Shown: positions 36,601-46,680, counted from the first letter of the stretch. The stretch: 64,000 nt of DNA from CAWCTB01 sp963798275 (GCA_963798275.1 CAWCTB010000024.1:62001-126000); one strand, 5' to 3'. Numbers and translations are program-made. Notes: a model not told the origin generated them from the letters alone.

Positions 36601-39026
36601 CACCGAACCGGTCAGGTTCCGATGGCTGCCGTCACTGTAAGTCCCCGTGGCCGTGTATTGCTGCTGCGTCCCGGCGGCGATCGACGCATTGACCGGAGTC
36701 ACCGCCACCGAGACCAGCACGCCTGCCAGTTACGGTGAGGCTGGTAGCGCCGCTGATCGACCCCGACGTCGCCCGAATGGTCGTACTTCCGGCGGCTACG
36801 CCGGTCGCCAGCCCGCCGCTGCTGATCGTGGCAACGGTAGTGGCACTCGACGTCCAGGTCACCGAACTGGTCAGGTTCTGATGGCTGCCGTCACTGTAGG
36901 TCCCCGTCGCTGTGTACTGCTGCTGCGTCCCGTCCGCAATCGACGCATTGGCCGGCGTCACCGCTATCGACACCAGCACGGCTGCCGTCACCGTCAGGCT
37001 GGTGGAGCCGCTGATCGGCACCCGACGTCGCTCGAATGGTCGTGCTGCCCGCCGCTACACCCGTGGCCAGTCCGCTGCTGCTGATGGTGGCCACAGTAGT
37101 GGCACTCGACGTCCAGGTCACCGAACCGGTCAGGTTTTGGTGGCTGCCGTCACTGTAAGTCCCCGTCGCTGTGTACTGCTGCTGCGTCCCGTCCGCAATC
37201 GACGCATTGGCCGGCGTCACCGCTATCGACACCAGCACGGCTGCCGTCACCGTCAAGCCAGTGGAGCCGCTGATGGCACCCGACGTCGCTCGAATGGTCG
37301 TGCTGCCCGCCGCTACACCCGTGGCCAGTCCACTGCTGTTGATGGTGGCCACAGTGGTGGCACTCGACGTCCAGGTCACCGAACCGGTCAGGTTTTGGTG
37401 GCTGCCGTCACTGTAAGTCCCCGTCGCTGTGTACTGCTGCTGCGTCCCGTCCGCAATCGACGCATTGGCCGGCGTCACCGCTATCGACACCAGGTAAGGA
37501 GCGCCGGATGGCCGGAAGGCCGCCATTACGTCGGTAAAGTGATCGCTGGGCCAGGTGAAGTTGCCCGCGGTCGACGTCGCAAGTGTCTGTACCCAATATT
37601 CCGGCCACCACTGCGTCGAGATGGCGCCGTCGACTAAGGCGTAGTTTGTGCCCGGAGTCGGACTGCCGGCATTTCTCAAACCAACCGCCGCTATTACCAA
37701 CTCACCGTTGACAGCGGGCGTCTTATTAGCCCCGGTGGTGGGATTGGCTGCTACCCTGTCTTGCAACTGACCGAACGCCGGGTCCAGCGAGTTCGAGGTC
37801 GCTATCCCCTTCCAAGCCTGACATGAAATTGCCGAATTGACCCGCGATAGGGAGGTTGTGAGCGTGACTGTAGTCGGCGATCCGGCGACGTTCTCCTTGT
37901 AGTAGATTCCGAACCATCGATCCATGTCCGCGTTATAGTGCGCGGGAATTGCGGCGGAGTAAGTTCCGTTCCGGTTGTCCGCTACGGACACCAGCGTGTT
38001 CGCGCCACTCGCAAACGCTACCTCACAACTAATCAGATCTGCTGCTGTGGGAGTTCCAATGGCCACCGCGGCGGTCGCGCTCGCGGTAAGCCCGTTGTCT
38101 CGAACCCCGTGCACTGTGCCGTCTAATGTAATGCCGCTGGCGATGGTGAGGCCTTGCTGGTCTACACTGGTGTGGGTGGCGCTTACAGCCTGACTTTGCC
38201 CTCCTCCCTCCGCCAAGGATTTCGCCTGAGCCCCCGCCAAGGATTCTGAAACCGGCAGACGGTAAATCTGCTCGATCTGCGAGGCCGTAAGCGCTGAACG
38301 GTAGATGCGGAGATCATCCACCGAGCCAGCAGTAAACATCGTGTCGCCACCTTGAGAAAAGACATAAAGCGGGACGCGGGCGAAGCCATTGGTGCTTGTG
38401 GCGGCTTGCAGATTTTGTGTGGGAATCTGTGCAACACCGTCGACATATAGAGAGATTTCATCGCCGCCTGAGCGAGTTTTGTCGAAGACCACGGCAAAGT
38501 GATGCCACACCCCAGACGAGGGCTGCTCATAGCAATTCGTCACATATCCGAAGTTACCGCGCAACCCTATCTGAATCCCGCGGCAGAGATCGTCATCCGG
38601 AAAGAAGCTGAAGCCAGTGGTCGTGAGATTGTAGTCGGCAGGGGCTTCAAAGAGCACATGACCGCCAACGGTCGAGTAATCATGCCGTACCCACAGAGCA
38701 ACGGTCACGGCCTGAGCACCGCTCAGGTCAACTGCTGGCACCGTCACATATTGATTGATACCGTTGCTCGTTACCGCCCTGCCCAGCTTGCCCGGCGTCC
38801 ATTGGATGCCGTTGACCAGAATCGCGGCATCCGTGTTACCCGACGAATTGGCCGCGCGCGTTCCATGACCGTCATCCATGCTCCAGTAACCACTCGGCAT
38901 CTGGGCTCTTGCGGAAGCTACCGCGAGAATGGTAACCACGAATAACCATGCTAGCGTGGGTGCTGGCTTGCGTCGCGGGTAAATAATACTTCTCTGGGCG
39001 TAGGAAATGCTTCTCTTGAGTAGCAA
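33643..39026 (-). CDS. Secreted modular LamG / Big_2-like / SGGFN / FN3 protein (two frameshifts)
   Basis: Three frames join into one protein of about 1,794 aa. The N-terminal frame (39026 to about 37017) has a signal peptide, LamG domain (SGYWSMDDGHGTRAANSSGN, HHFAVVFDKTRSGG), a diverged YVQG-like module and two Big_2-like domains. The middle frame (about 37016-36725) holds a third, and the last (36720-33643) has five more, with an SGGFN module, YVQG module, two further SGGFN modules and FN3. An extra C at 37016 is evident against sister repeats (GATCGGCACCCG vs GATGGCACCCG), and a second one-base excess lies in 36720-36735. The TTG start at 39026 is uncertain. Confidence 0.75.
33649..36188. 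repeat. Long direct repeat, copy 2 (pairs with 28421-30960)
   Basis: This is the second copy of the near-identical 2.5-kb segment, at a constant +5,228 offset, covering the C-terminal SGGFN, FN3 and YVQG modules of the longer gene. Confidence 0.8.
36120..37495 (-). repeat. Expanded tandem Big_2-like repeat array
   Basis: Several further Big_2-like units of about 258-264 bp follow each other here, more than in the sister gene. The CTGCTGCGTCCCGGCGGC and CTGCTGCGTCCCGTCCGC variants alternate, allowing the units to be told apart. Both frameshifts of the gene fall inside this array. Confidence 0.75.
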
Positions 39027-39394
39027 TTGGCACGCCTCGGGAGCGACAACTGACCCCTAAAACTGAGAAAGTCACAATGTCGGATTTATGAAGTGCAACG
39101 ATGAAATGCAAGTAGCATGCCACATGGGTGTGAATCTTCGCCGAACAACTATCGGTGATGTTAAAACGATAGTAACCTAATATATTGGTTATCGACAGTA
39201 ACCTGAGCGTTAGAGTAATCTTCCCTAGCGGGTTACCGCAGCGACTCCCATTTCACAAACCTTCCGATCCGAGGGTCTGCCGCAACCGTAAACCTGGCAC
39301 TTACAGACCGGCAGAGTCCCCACCTTCACCCAGTATCTGGCCTAACCGTGATTGTCCCCTTGAATCCTGAGGCCAAAGAACGCAGACTGGTTTG
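39027..39394. other. Divergent intergenic region
   Basis: About 370 bp separating the minus-strand modular gene from the plus-strand reductase. It is AT-richer near 39170-39200 (CCTAATATATTGG), a plausible promoter zone. No gene or structured RNA was recognised. Confidence 0.4.
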
Positions 39395-40273
39395 ATGAAA
39401 CACGCAATCTTAGGAGCAGGTGCGATTGGTGGGCTGCTGGGCACGGCGCTTGCGTCCCTCGGCGAAGACGTCAGCATCATCGTCCGGCCGGAGAAGCTCT
39501 CCCGCCATCCACAATCGCTGTTGCTGGAGCGCCCCTCAGGTACCCTCACCGCGCCGGTGAACACTGCGCCCAGTTTGACCGAGCCTGCTGACGTGTTATG
39601 GATCGCCACCAAGACATACCAACTGGAGGCCGCGCTGCAGGCAATTGAGACAGTCCCAACCATCGTGGTTCCACTGCTGAATGGCGTGGATCACGTCGCC
39701 GTACTCCGCTCCCGCTTCGGGCATGATCGAGTCGTTCCCGGGACTATTGCCGTCGAGGCCGAGCGCACGGCTGACGGCCATTTTGTGCAGCGCTCGCCCG
39801 TGCGTCTCAACCTTGCGGCCAGCGGAGAACCTGTACTGAAGGCCACAGTTACAGGTCTGCAGGACCTTGGATTTCTCTGCCAATTCGTTGCCAATGAGCA
39901 GACGCTGATGTGGGGCAAGCTTTGTTTCCTCGGACCGTTCGCGCTGACGACCTCCGCCTCCGGAAGAAATCTGGGCGAGATCCTTGCCGACCCGGCATGG
40001 AAGACCAGGCTCGATTCCGCTCTCGCCGAGGCGCGCGCTGTGGCCATGTCATATGGAGCGGAAATCGATGCCGCCAGGATACAGGGCCTCTTGGAGAGTT
40101 CACCGGCAACCATGCGCAGCTCGATGGCAAAGGACCTGGCTGCCGGGCGGCCGATGGAGCTGGATGGCATCGCTGGGCCCATCGTGCGAGGTGGCGCGCA
40201 GTTCGGAATTGCTGTACCGGCCACGACCGGCCTCGTTGCCGATATCGAGTCGCTGGCCGCCAACCCCGCCTGA
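39395..40273 (+). CDS. panE: Ketopantoate reductase family protein (ApbA/PanE)
   Basis: 292 aa from ATG 39395; an adjoining TTG at 39392 is less likely. The N-terminal AILGAGAIGGLLG motif binds NADPH, ATKTYQLEAAL and PLLNGVDH match the family, and MWGKLCF with the later C-terminal helical domain (RSSMAKDLAAGRPMELDGI) contains the catalytic Lys. It would reduce 2-dehydropantoate to pantoate in coenzyme A synthesis, but paralogues with other 2-keto substrates exist and no pan genes are adjacent. Confidence 0.8.
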   Translation: MKHAILGAGAIGGLLGTALASLGEDVSIIVRPEKLSRHPQSLLLERPSGTLTAPVNTAPSLTEPADVLWIATKTYQLEAALQAIETVPTIVVPLLNGVDHVAVLRSRFGHDRVVPGTIAVEAERTADGHFVQRSPVRLNLAASGEPVLKATVTGLQDLGFLCQFVANEQTLMWGKLCFLGPFALTTSASGRNLGEILADPAWKTRLDSALAEARAVAMSYGAEIDAARIQGLLESSPATMRSSMAKDLAAGRPMELDGIAGPIVRGGAQFGIAVPATTGLVADIESLAANPA

Positions 40274-40413
40274 ATAGCGACCGCAAGCGCTGCAGTTACA
40301 ACTGGGACACATCTACCCCTGTTTTTGCGTTTCTGATCGCACACACGAGTGTGCCTATTCTAAATCCAGTACCCCGGCGCGCCGCGATGCGATAAGTTTA
40401 TAGGTATCGCACT

Positions 40414-43410
40414 ATGGCGGTCAGGCCCACGCTCGATCCGGCAGTGGATTCGGAGAGGCTCTTCGAGGGCTTCGAGAATCTGATGCCTTTCCGTGTGCGC
40501 GACATCCTGCTGGTGTCCAGTCTCTACGATTCCTTTATCCTGCGCGAGGACGGGCGCGTCAACGAACTGCTGATCAAGGAGTCGCTTGATCTGCACCTGC
40601 AGAATGTTCCCGGCATCTCCCACGTTTCCAGTGGCGCCGAGGCGCTGGAGTTGGTCCGATCGCAACCGCGCTTCAACCTGATCGTCACCAACCTGAACGT
40701 GGGTGACATGGATGCCGCGCAGCTCGCAAGTGAGGTGAAGCGCTCCGGGCTCGACGTGCCGGTGGTGGTGCTCGCCTACGATTACCGCGAGATCAAGAAC
40801 TTCGTCGCCCGCAAGCCCAAGACCGACATTGAGCGCATCTTTCTCTGGCAGGGCAACGCCCGCATTCTTATCTCGATCGTCAAGTACATCGAGGACAAGC
40901 GTAATGCGCAGCACGATATCGAGGCCATGGGCGTTCCCGTCATGCTTCTGGTCGAGGACAACATCCGGTATTACTCGTCGTTCTTTCCTCTTCTATACAC
41001 CGAACTAATCAGCCAGTCGCGGCGCCTCATCAATGAAGCCCTTAACCTGCAACACAAGCTGCTGCGCATGCGGGCGCGGCCTAAGATTCTGCTTTGCTCC
41101 AATTACGAGGAGGCCGCGGAGCAGGTGGAGCGGTACCGCCAGCACCTGCTGGGCGTGATCCTGGATGTGGAGTTTCCGCGTGGTGGGAATATTCTTCCCG
41201 ACACCGGATTCGAACTCGCACGCATGATTCGCCGCGAGGTGCCGGATGTGCCGATCGTGCTGCAGTCGAGCCGCACCGCATTTCAGACGCGGGCCTACAA
41301 CGAGGGCTTCTCGTTCCTGCAGAAACATTCGCCTACGTTACTGGCTGATCTGCGAAACTTTCTCATTCAGCAGGTGGGTTTTGGAGACTTCGTCTTCCGC
41401 CTTCCCGATCGCACCGAGGTGGGCCGTGCGTCGGACCTGAACCAGCTCGAACAACTGCTGCACACCGTGCCGGCAGAGTCGATCGGTTATCACGCGGAGC
41501 GCAACCATTTCTCGCACTGGTTCATGACACGCACTGAATTTGCGCTGTCGCAGAAACTGCGCCCCCGCAAGGTTTCCGACTACGCATCGCTGGAAGACTT
41601 GCGCCGGAACCTCATCGAATCCATTGCGGAGTACCGCCACGAACAGAGCCAGGTACTGATTGGCGATTTCAACGCCACAACGTTTCATCCTGACGAAGCT
41701 TTTTTCCTGCGCATTGGGGGCGGCTCGCTTGGTGGCAAGGCTCGTGGTCTCGCCTTCGTCCGCAGCCTTCTGCACCAGCGCGGGGTCGCGCGCCGCTTCC
41801 CCGGCATTCGCATCGGCGTTCCGGCGACGCTGGTGCTCGCCACCGATATTTTCGACAAGTTCGTCAGCGAGAATAACCTGCTTGAGTTCGCCATGCGGAG
41901 CAACGATGACCAAGAGATCGTCAACCGCTTCGTCGCCGCCCGGCTGCCCGCGTCGCTGATCGACACGCTTTTGACATTCCTCGAAAAGGTACACTACCCA
42001 TTGGCGGTTCGCTCCTCCAGTTTGCTGGAAGATTCGCAGTATCAGCCGTTCTCCGGAGTCTACGAGACGTTCATGCTGGGCAACCAGCAAGCCGACCTGC
42101 AGGTGCGGCTGGAGCGGCTGATGGAGGCGATCAAGCGCGTCTATGCCTCTACCTTCAGCCGCCACGCCAAGGCCTACGTCCGCGCCACTCCCTACCGCCT
42201 GGAAGAAGAGAAGATGGCGGTGCTTATCCAGCAGGTGGTGGGCGCAACCTACGGCGTGCGCTTTTATCCCGACTTCTCCGGCGTCGTGCGCTCGCGCAAT
42301 TTCTATCCCGTGCCGCCGATATCGGTGCGGGATGGCATTGCGGCGGTAGCGCTCGGATTGGGCCGCGCCGTGGTCGGGGGAGGCAAGTGCCTCACCTTCA
42401 GCCCACGCTACCCTCAGAACCTGGTGCAGTTTTCGTCGGTGGAAGACGTTCTCGCCAACTCGCAGAGCGAGTTCTGGGCGCTGGAGCTGAATCATCACGA
42501 ACACCCCAGCGATCCCGCCGAGGAATTGCGCGAAGTCAGCTTTGGAATCCACAAGGCCGAGGCGGATGGCACGCTCAACATGATCGCTTCAACCTACTCC
42601 CCCGACAATCACGCCATCTACGACGGCCTCAGCCGTCGCGGGCCGCGCATCATCAGCTTCGCTCCCATCCTGAAACACGGGCAGTTTCCCCTGCCGGCAA
42701 TTCTCGAGAAGCTGATGTATATCGGCGAACTCGGTCTGGGGCGTCCCGTGGAGATCGAGTTTGCGGTCTGCCTGCCCAAGAAGGCGGGCGACCACCCGTA
42801 TTTCGGGTTCCTGCAGATGCGGCCGTTGGTGATGTCGCTCGAAGGCGAAGACTTGCAGATGGAAGCGGTTGCCCCCGAGCGCCTCATCTGCCAGAGCACG
42901 CAAGTCTTGGGGCATGGCCGGCTCGGAGGCTTGCAGGACATTATCGTGGTGGACTTTCACCGTTTCGAGCGGGCCCGCAGTCACGAGGTGGCGCAGAGCG
43001 TGGCCCATTTCAACGCCTTGCTCAGCGATGCGGGCAAGCCGTACTTGCTGATTGGCGTTGGACGCTGGGGCTCAAACGAATCATGGCTCGGCATTCCGGT
43101 CGCCTGGGACCAGATCTCCGGGGCGCGGGTCATTATCGAGTCGGGATTCCGCGATTTCCGCGTGACGCCTTCGCAGGGCAGCCACTTCTTCCAGAACCTC
43201 ACGGCGTTCCAGATTGGCTACTTCACGGTGAATCCCGATGCGGGCGAGGGCTTCATCGATTGGGACTGGCTCAATGCCCAGCCCGGCAGCCAGGAGCTCG
43301 GTTGCGTGCGGCATCTTCACTTCGATACGCCGCTGTCGGTCGTCATGAATGGCCGAACCAGCCAGGGCATTATCGTCAAACCGGATGTGGCAGAGGGCAG
43401 CAGCCAATAG
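40414..43410 (+). CDS. Receiver-like / PEP-pyruvate-binding domain fusion protein
   Basis: 998 aa in three parts. Residues about 25-165 look like a degenerate receiver: the phosphoacceptor position reads LIVTNLN (Asn 93) and the acidic pair is lost (ILLVSSLYD). Residues about 172-330 are a second receiver with LLVEDN (about 176-181), a likely phosphoacceptor Asp 251 in VILDVEF, and QSSR and LQK matching the Ser/Thr and Lys positions. From about 434 (GGGSLGGKARGLAFV) with PLAVRSSSLLEDS (about 528) it is the ATP-binding domain of PEP synthase/PPDK. The phosphohistidine swivel and PEP-binding barrel are absent. A signalling-linked kinase role is inferred. Confidence 0.8.
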   Translation: MAVRPTLDPAVDSERLFEGFENLMPFRVRDILLVSSLYDSFILREDGRVNELLIKESLDLHLQNVPGISHVSSGAEALELVRSQPRFNLIVTNLNVGDMDAAQLASEVKRSGLDVPVVVLAYDYREIKNFVARKPKTDIERIFLWQGNARILISIVKYIEDKRNAQHDIEAMGVPVMLLVEDNIRYYSSFFPLLYTELISQSRRLINEALNLQHKLLRMRARPKILLCSNYEEAAEQVERYRQHLLGVILDVEFPRGGNILPDTGFELARMIRREVPDVPIVLQSSRTAFQTRAYNEGFSFLQKHSPTLLADLRNFLIQQVGFGDFVFRLPDRTEVGRASDLNQLEQLLHTVPAESIGYHAERNHFSHWFMTRTEFALSQKLRPRKVSDYASLEDLRRNLIESIAEYRHEQSQVLIGDFNATTFHPDEAFFLRIGGGSLGGKARGLAFVRSLLHQRGVARRFPGIRIGVPATLVLATDIFDKFVSENNLLEFAMRSNDDQEIVNRFVAARLPASLIDTLLTFLEKVHYPLAVRSSSLLEDSQYQPFSGVYETFMLGNQQADLQVRLERLMEAIKRVYASTFSRHAKAYVRATPYRLEEEKMAVLIQQVVGATYGVRFYPDFSGVVRSRNFYPVPPISVRDGIAAVALGLGRAVVGGGKCLTFSPRYPQNLVQFSSVEDVLANSQSEFWALELNHHEHPSDPAEELREVSFGIHKAEADGTLNMIASTYSPDNHAIYDGLSRRGPRIISFAPILKHGQFPLPAILEKLMYIGELGLGRPVEIEFAVCLPKKAGDHPYFGFLQMRPLVMSLEGEDLQMEAVAPERLICQSTQVLGHGRLGGLQDIIVVDFHRFERARSHEVAQSVAHFNALLSDAGKPYLLIGVGRWGSNESWLGIPVAWDQISGARVIIESGFRDFRVTPSQGSHFFQNLTAFQIGYFTVNPDAGEGFIDWDWLNAQPGSQELGCVRHLHFDTPLSVVMNGRTSQGIIVKPDVAEGSSQ

Positions 43411-43419
43411 GCTCGTGAA

Positions 43420-44041
43420 TCAGCGCGACAGGACGTATACTCCACCGCCCCAGGCCGCGGCGATCACCAGGACGAGACCAGGAATGATCTGCATGGCATA
43501 GCGGCGTCCACCACTGGTGATCGCGAAGCTTGCCTTGCTGACGGTGTTGGTGGTCATCGCCGCAAGAATAGGAACGATGGCGTCTCGCGACTGCAGTTTG
43601 TTGGCTGCGACCAGCGACGCAACCGAGACTGCCGGCGAATGGGTGTCGGCAAAGCCGGCCAACGCCGCCGCCACCAGCACTCCTGCCGTTCCCATCCAGG
43701 CTCGCAGTGCGGCCGAGGCGACCAAAACAATGGTGATGATCGCGGCGAAAAACAAGGCCGTCTTCAGGCTGAAGGCTCGCCCCTTCTGTTGCGATGGAGT
43801 GGCTTTCTGCCGCAGGCTCCCGAGGGTCAGGGCGAATCCGTAAACAACAGCCGCGGTTCCGGCGGCCGCCGCCCAGCAGCACGCTGAGGCCGCCGGACAG
43901 AGCCGCGAGGGCAAACGTGCGAATGCCGGCAGCGGACAGCAGTGTGCCATGGGCCTTGCGACGCTCGCGTTCGGCGCCTATCAGCAGACCGATCGCAATC
44001 GCGCTCCCCAGCCGCAGTGCAGTTTCAGTCGGTAGCAACAT
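43420..44041 (-). pseudogene. MgtC/DUF4010 membrane protein with internal deletion and frame change
   Basis: The N-terminal MgtC motif is clear (LGSAIAIGLLIGAERERRKA, AGIRTFALAALSGGLSVLLG) from ATG 44041. At about 43860-43880 the frame changes and directly continues with the far C-terminal DUF4010 region (TAAVVYGFALTLGSL, GRAFSLKTALFFAAIITIVL, DTHSPAVSVASLV). Intact relatives are about 400 aa; here about 200 are encoded, so the central membrane segments are missing as well as the frame. It ends 9 bp from the convergent PEP-binding gene. Probably non-functional. Confidence 0.7.
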
Positions 44042-44230
44042 TCGGGCGGAATAGTAGCACCGAAGCGGAAGCTGGTCTGTGATGGACGGGCAGTGGCCCC
44101 CCGGGCCTCCCGCGTTGAAACGACGCATGGCTTCGACAGCACGTTCCCGTGACGAATTCGTTAAACAATCTTTTGGCGTAGAATCGTGACGAAACTCCCG
44201 CAACTGAACTCGTACCTTGGAGCGATAGAC

Positions 44231-44764
44231 ATGAAGAAGCGCATCGTGCTAACGATCGGATTCCTGCTGGTTGTCGCCACTGTCAGCATGGCACAGAAGA
44301 CAAACGTCGATTGGAACCGGAGTACGGATTTTTCCCAGTTTCATACTTACGCATGGCAGGAGAGCCCGCATCCGGCCAAGGGCCTGTGGGACCAGCGAGT
44401 CATTGATGCCGTCGACAAGCAGCTCCAGGCGAAAGGGCTGCAGAAAGTTGAATCCAATCCCGATCTTTGGGTCGTCTACACCAGCAAGGTTCAGGACCAG
44501 AAGCAAGTCGTGGGAACGGGCTACAACTACGGTCCCGGATGGTACTGGGGGCCCGGATGGGGCGGTCCAACGACAACCACCTACAACACCTACATCACCC
44601 GAGAAGGCACGTTAGTAGTGGAGATGGCCAACGCCAAGGACCACGAACTGGAGTGGCGCGGGGCGGTGACCAACACGATCTCCGACAACTCCAACAAGAA
44701 CATCAAGACCCTGGACAATGCCGTGGCCAAGCTGTTCAAGGGCTATCCGCCCAACAGCAAGTAG
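44231..44764 (+). CDS. DUF4136 domain-containing envelope protein
   Basis: 177 aa from ATG 44231 with a signal peptide (MKKRIVLTIGFLLVVATVSM, cleavage near MAQ-KT). The mature part follows the DUF4136 pattern: VDWNRSTDFSQFHTYAW, a mid-protein glycine/tyrosine/tryptophan-rich stretch (YNYGPGWYWGPGWGGP) and DNAVAKLFKGYPP near the end. Unlike many members it has no lipobox Cys, so it is likely periplasmic. Function of the family is unknown. A good intrinsic terminator follows. Confidence 0.85.
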   Translation: MKKRIVLTIGFLLVVATVSMAQKTNVDWNRSTDFSQFHTYAWQESPHPAKGLWDQRVIDAVDKQLQAKGLQKVESNPDLWVVYTSKVQDQKQVVGTGYNYGPGWYWGPGWGGPTTTTYNTYITREGTLVVEMANAKDHELEWRGAVTNTISDNSNKNIKTLDNAVAKLFKGYPPNSK

Positions 44765-44802
44765 CGCGAACTGCGACAGCATTTTCTCGACTTGCACGTT
44801 TC

Positions 44803-44843
44803 AGCCTCGGACTCCGGATACGGAGGTTCGAGGCTTTTGTTTT
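44803..44843 (+). terminator. Rho-independent terminator after the DUF4136 gene
   Basis: AGCCTCG (44803-44809) pairs with CGAGGCT (44829-44835) and an inner CTCCG/CGGAG closes a GATA loop; TTTTGTTTT follows immediately. It stands between convergent genes. Confidence 0.8.
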
Positions 44844-44870
44844 CTCCGCAATGGAGGCCGGTCAGTCCCT

Positions 44871-45206
44871 TTAGGTTGCGAGAGCAACCAACTGCGATCC
44901 CGCGGCCACGGCGCGGGTAATCGCATTCATGACGTTGGCCATGTCGCCGAGACTCCCCAGCGCCGATTCCAGCGATGTCTGCGCCGATTGCAATTGAGCT
45001 ATCGCAGGCTCCAGCCGCGGGTCATCGTCTTGAACGCTGAGGTTGGTGGACGCGAAGTAGTTTTGTTGGGCAGCGGCCACACTCGTAACGATAGCCTGCC
45101 TCTGTTCCTCTGTTTGGGACGCAGCCAGCAAGTCCTGTTGTTTGTCGCTCAAAAAGAAGTACTGCTGCTGTAGAAGGCGTACGGCTTCGCTGATTTTTCT
45201 GACCAT
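44871..45206 (-). CDS. Small helical protein, paralogue A (unknown family)
   Basis: 111 aa, almost entirely alpha-helical by composition, with no signal peptide or membrane segment. It shares about 40% identity by eye with the gene just upstream (QQYFFLSDKQQDLLAA, DDDPRLEPAIAQLQSAQTSL, AITRAVAAGSQLVALA). The pair is separated by 25 bp and probably co-transcribed with the lipoprotein upstream. Conserved aromatic (YFF) and DDDPR motifs suggest a defined fold, possibly a helical bundle or coiled coil. I do not recognise a family or function. Confidence 0.7.
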   Translation of the reverse strand: MVRKISEAVRLLQQQYFFLSDKQQDLLAASQTEEQRQAIVTSVAAAQQNYFASTNLSVQDDDPRLEPAIAQLQSAQTSLESALGSLGDMANVMNAITRAVAAGSQLVALAT

Positions 45207-45231
45207 TTCGGTATCCAGAGGGATCCACGGC

Positions 45232-45555
45232 TTAGGCGGCCATCGCGGCCAACTGCGTGCCCATGCTTACGGCTTTCGTCACTGCGGCGAGCACCTTGGT
45301 TACGTTGTCGAGCTGGGTGACCATGGCCTCCAGCGACGACTGTGCCGCCTTCATCTGCGTGACGGCCGTCACGATTCGCGGGTCGTCATCGTGAAAGAGT
45401 TTGTTGATGCAGTTCCAGTAGTTTCGCCGCGCGGCAACCAGGTTGGAAAGAATCGTATTCTTCTGGTCGTCGGTCTTGCAGGCGGCCAGCAAGTCGAACT
45501 GGTTGTCGCGCAGAAAGAAGTACTGCTGTTCCAATGTAGCTAATGCATCTCCCAT
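45232..45555 (-). CDS. Small helical protein, paralogue B (unknown family)
   Basis: 107 aa, soluble, helical and without signal peptide. Motifs shared with paralogue A are LEQQYFFLRDNQFDLLAA, NYWNCINKLFHDDDPRIVTA and AVTKAVSMGTQLAAMAA. Two Cys residues (in LLAACKTDD and NYWNC) are specific to this copy. An AGGAAAGAG site precedes ATG 45555. Tandem duplication is the obvious origin; function unknown. Confidence 0.7.
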   Translation of the reverse strand: MGDALATLEQQYFFLRDNQFDLLAACKTDDQKNTILSNLVAARRNYWNCINKLFHDDDPRIVTAVTQMKAAQSSLEAMVTQLDNVTKVLAAVTKAVSMGTQLAAMAA

Positions 45556-45648
45556 AAAACACTCTTTCCTTTCGTGGCCGGGAACTCACTTCGATGGCCA
45601 ATCGCGAGCAGTCCCATCCGTCGCGGCCCGTTTATGACGGATCGGCCG

Positions 45649-46566
45649 CTACCTTGCCACGGCAATCTTGTGTATCAACTCGGTTGTGGCCTTCAACGAC
45701 GCCGACATATTCTTCGTGGAAGTCTCAAAACCAAACTCCTGGCTTTTGGCGTGGTCCGCAATTTGCAACTTGGCAAGGCTCTGGAAATCCGGAATAAAGG
45801 TCTGCGACGAGGGCGCAGGATGCCCCATGACTTGCGGCTCCAGCCCAAAGGGCTTCAACGCCGGCGCAAGCAGCGGGCTGGGATCGTACATGTCGTTCTT
45901 CACCAATTGTGTGGCCAGCGTCTGGGCGTAGTGGATCCGATTGCGGTTGATGGATTCATAGCCGCCCGTCTCGTGATCGAACAGGTCGGTGACTTGCTGC
46001 ATGATCTCCTCGACCGAGCGGGCGCTCTTTTTCAGCTTGCCCGCCTGGATCTCTTCGACCAAAGCTTTGGTCGCGCTCGCCAGCAATCCGGGTATGGGTC
46101 CCAGATTGCCCAGCGACTGGATCTGCTGAATGCCGGTGCACGCGCTCGCCAGACCAGAGGCCGCTCCAGACACCTCGACCGCCGCGTTTGACCCTGCTAG
46201 GGCTGCGTAGGCCCCGGCCAGCTTCGACAATGCATCGGCCATGTCCGCCCGCTTGTCGATTTCGGCTCTAGCTTCGTCGAGCTGTTGCCGGCCTTCCTCA
46301 TCGAACTTTTTCTCTTCCTCGGAAGGCGACGCCAACTTCGGAATAGATGCGTCGAGGTCGGTCAGGGCTCGCGTGTCGTCAATTTGCTGCGAGAGATCGT
46401 GGTAATAAGCCGAGAGCTTTTGCGCGGTGTCCTGCAGGTTCTTGGCTGCGGCTGCCGCTTGTGCAATGTTGTTCTTGCAGGAGGAAAGCGGCCCTACACC
46501 CACTATCACGATCAACGCGAGCGTAACTGTGGCGAGCCGTTTGCCCTTGGTCGGTCGACGTTTCAC
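45649..46566 (-). CDS. Helical lipoprotein of unknown function
   Basis: 305 aa from GTG 46566, chosen because a GGGGGA site precedes it and it gives a standard lipoprotein signal: basic start (VKRRPTKGKR), hydrophobic core and lipobox LSSC at about residue 30. The mature protein is mostly predicted helix, including a heptad-like stretch (EEEKKFDEEGRQQLDEARAE) and alanine/glycine-rich segments that could approach a membrane (SGAASGLASACTGIQQIQSL). It lies just upstream of the two small helical paralogues, so they may work together. No known domain recognised. Confidence 0.7.
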   Translation of the reverse strand: MKRRPTKGKRLATVTLALIVIVGVGPLSSCKNNIAQAAAAAKNLQDTAQKLSAYYHDLSQQIDDTRALTDLDASIPKLASPSEEEKKFDEEGRQQLDEARAEIDKRADMADALSKLAGAYAALAGSNAAVEVSGAASGLASACTGIQQIQSLGNLGPIPGLLASATKALVEEIQAGKLKKSARSVEEIMQQVTDLFDHETGGYESINRNRIHYAQTLATQLVKNDMYDPSPLLAPALKPFGLEPQVMGHPAPSSQTFIPDFQSLAKLQIADHAKSQEFGFETSTKNMSASLKATTELIHKIAVAR

Positions 46567-46680
46567 ATGTCCCCCATGGATACAGCGAGCGACTGCAAAC
46601 TGCATGCTTCTGATGGATGTTATGCATATTACAGCAACTTCGTATTCGGGCTGGTCACTATGGGACAATCTGTTCTCTAG

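Noticed and set aside
11776..39026. PEP-CTERM or LPXTG anchor on the giant proteins
   Set aside because: C-termini end directly after the propeller or FN3 domain; no motif, hydrophobic helix or basic tail.
39392..39394. TTG as start of the reductase
   Set aside because: An ATG follows immediately and gives the standard N-terminus.
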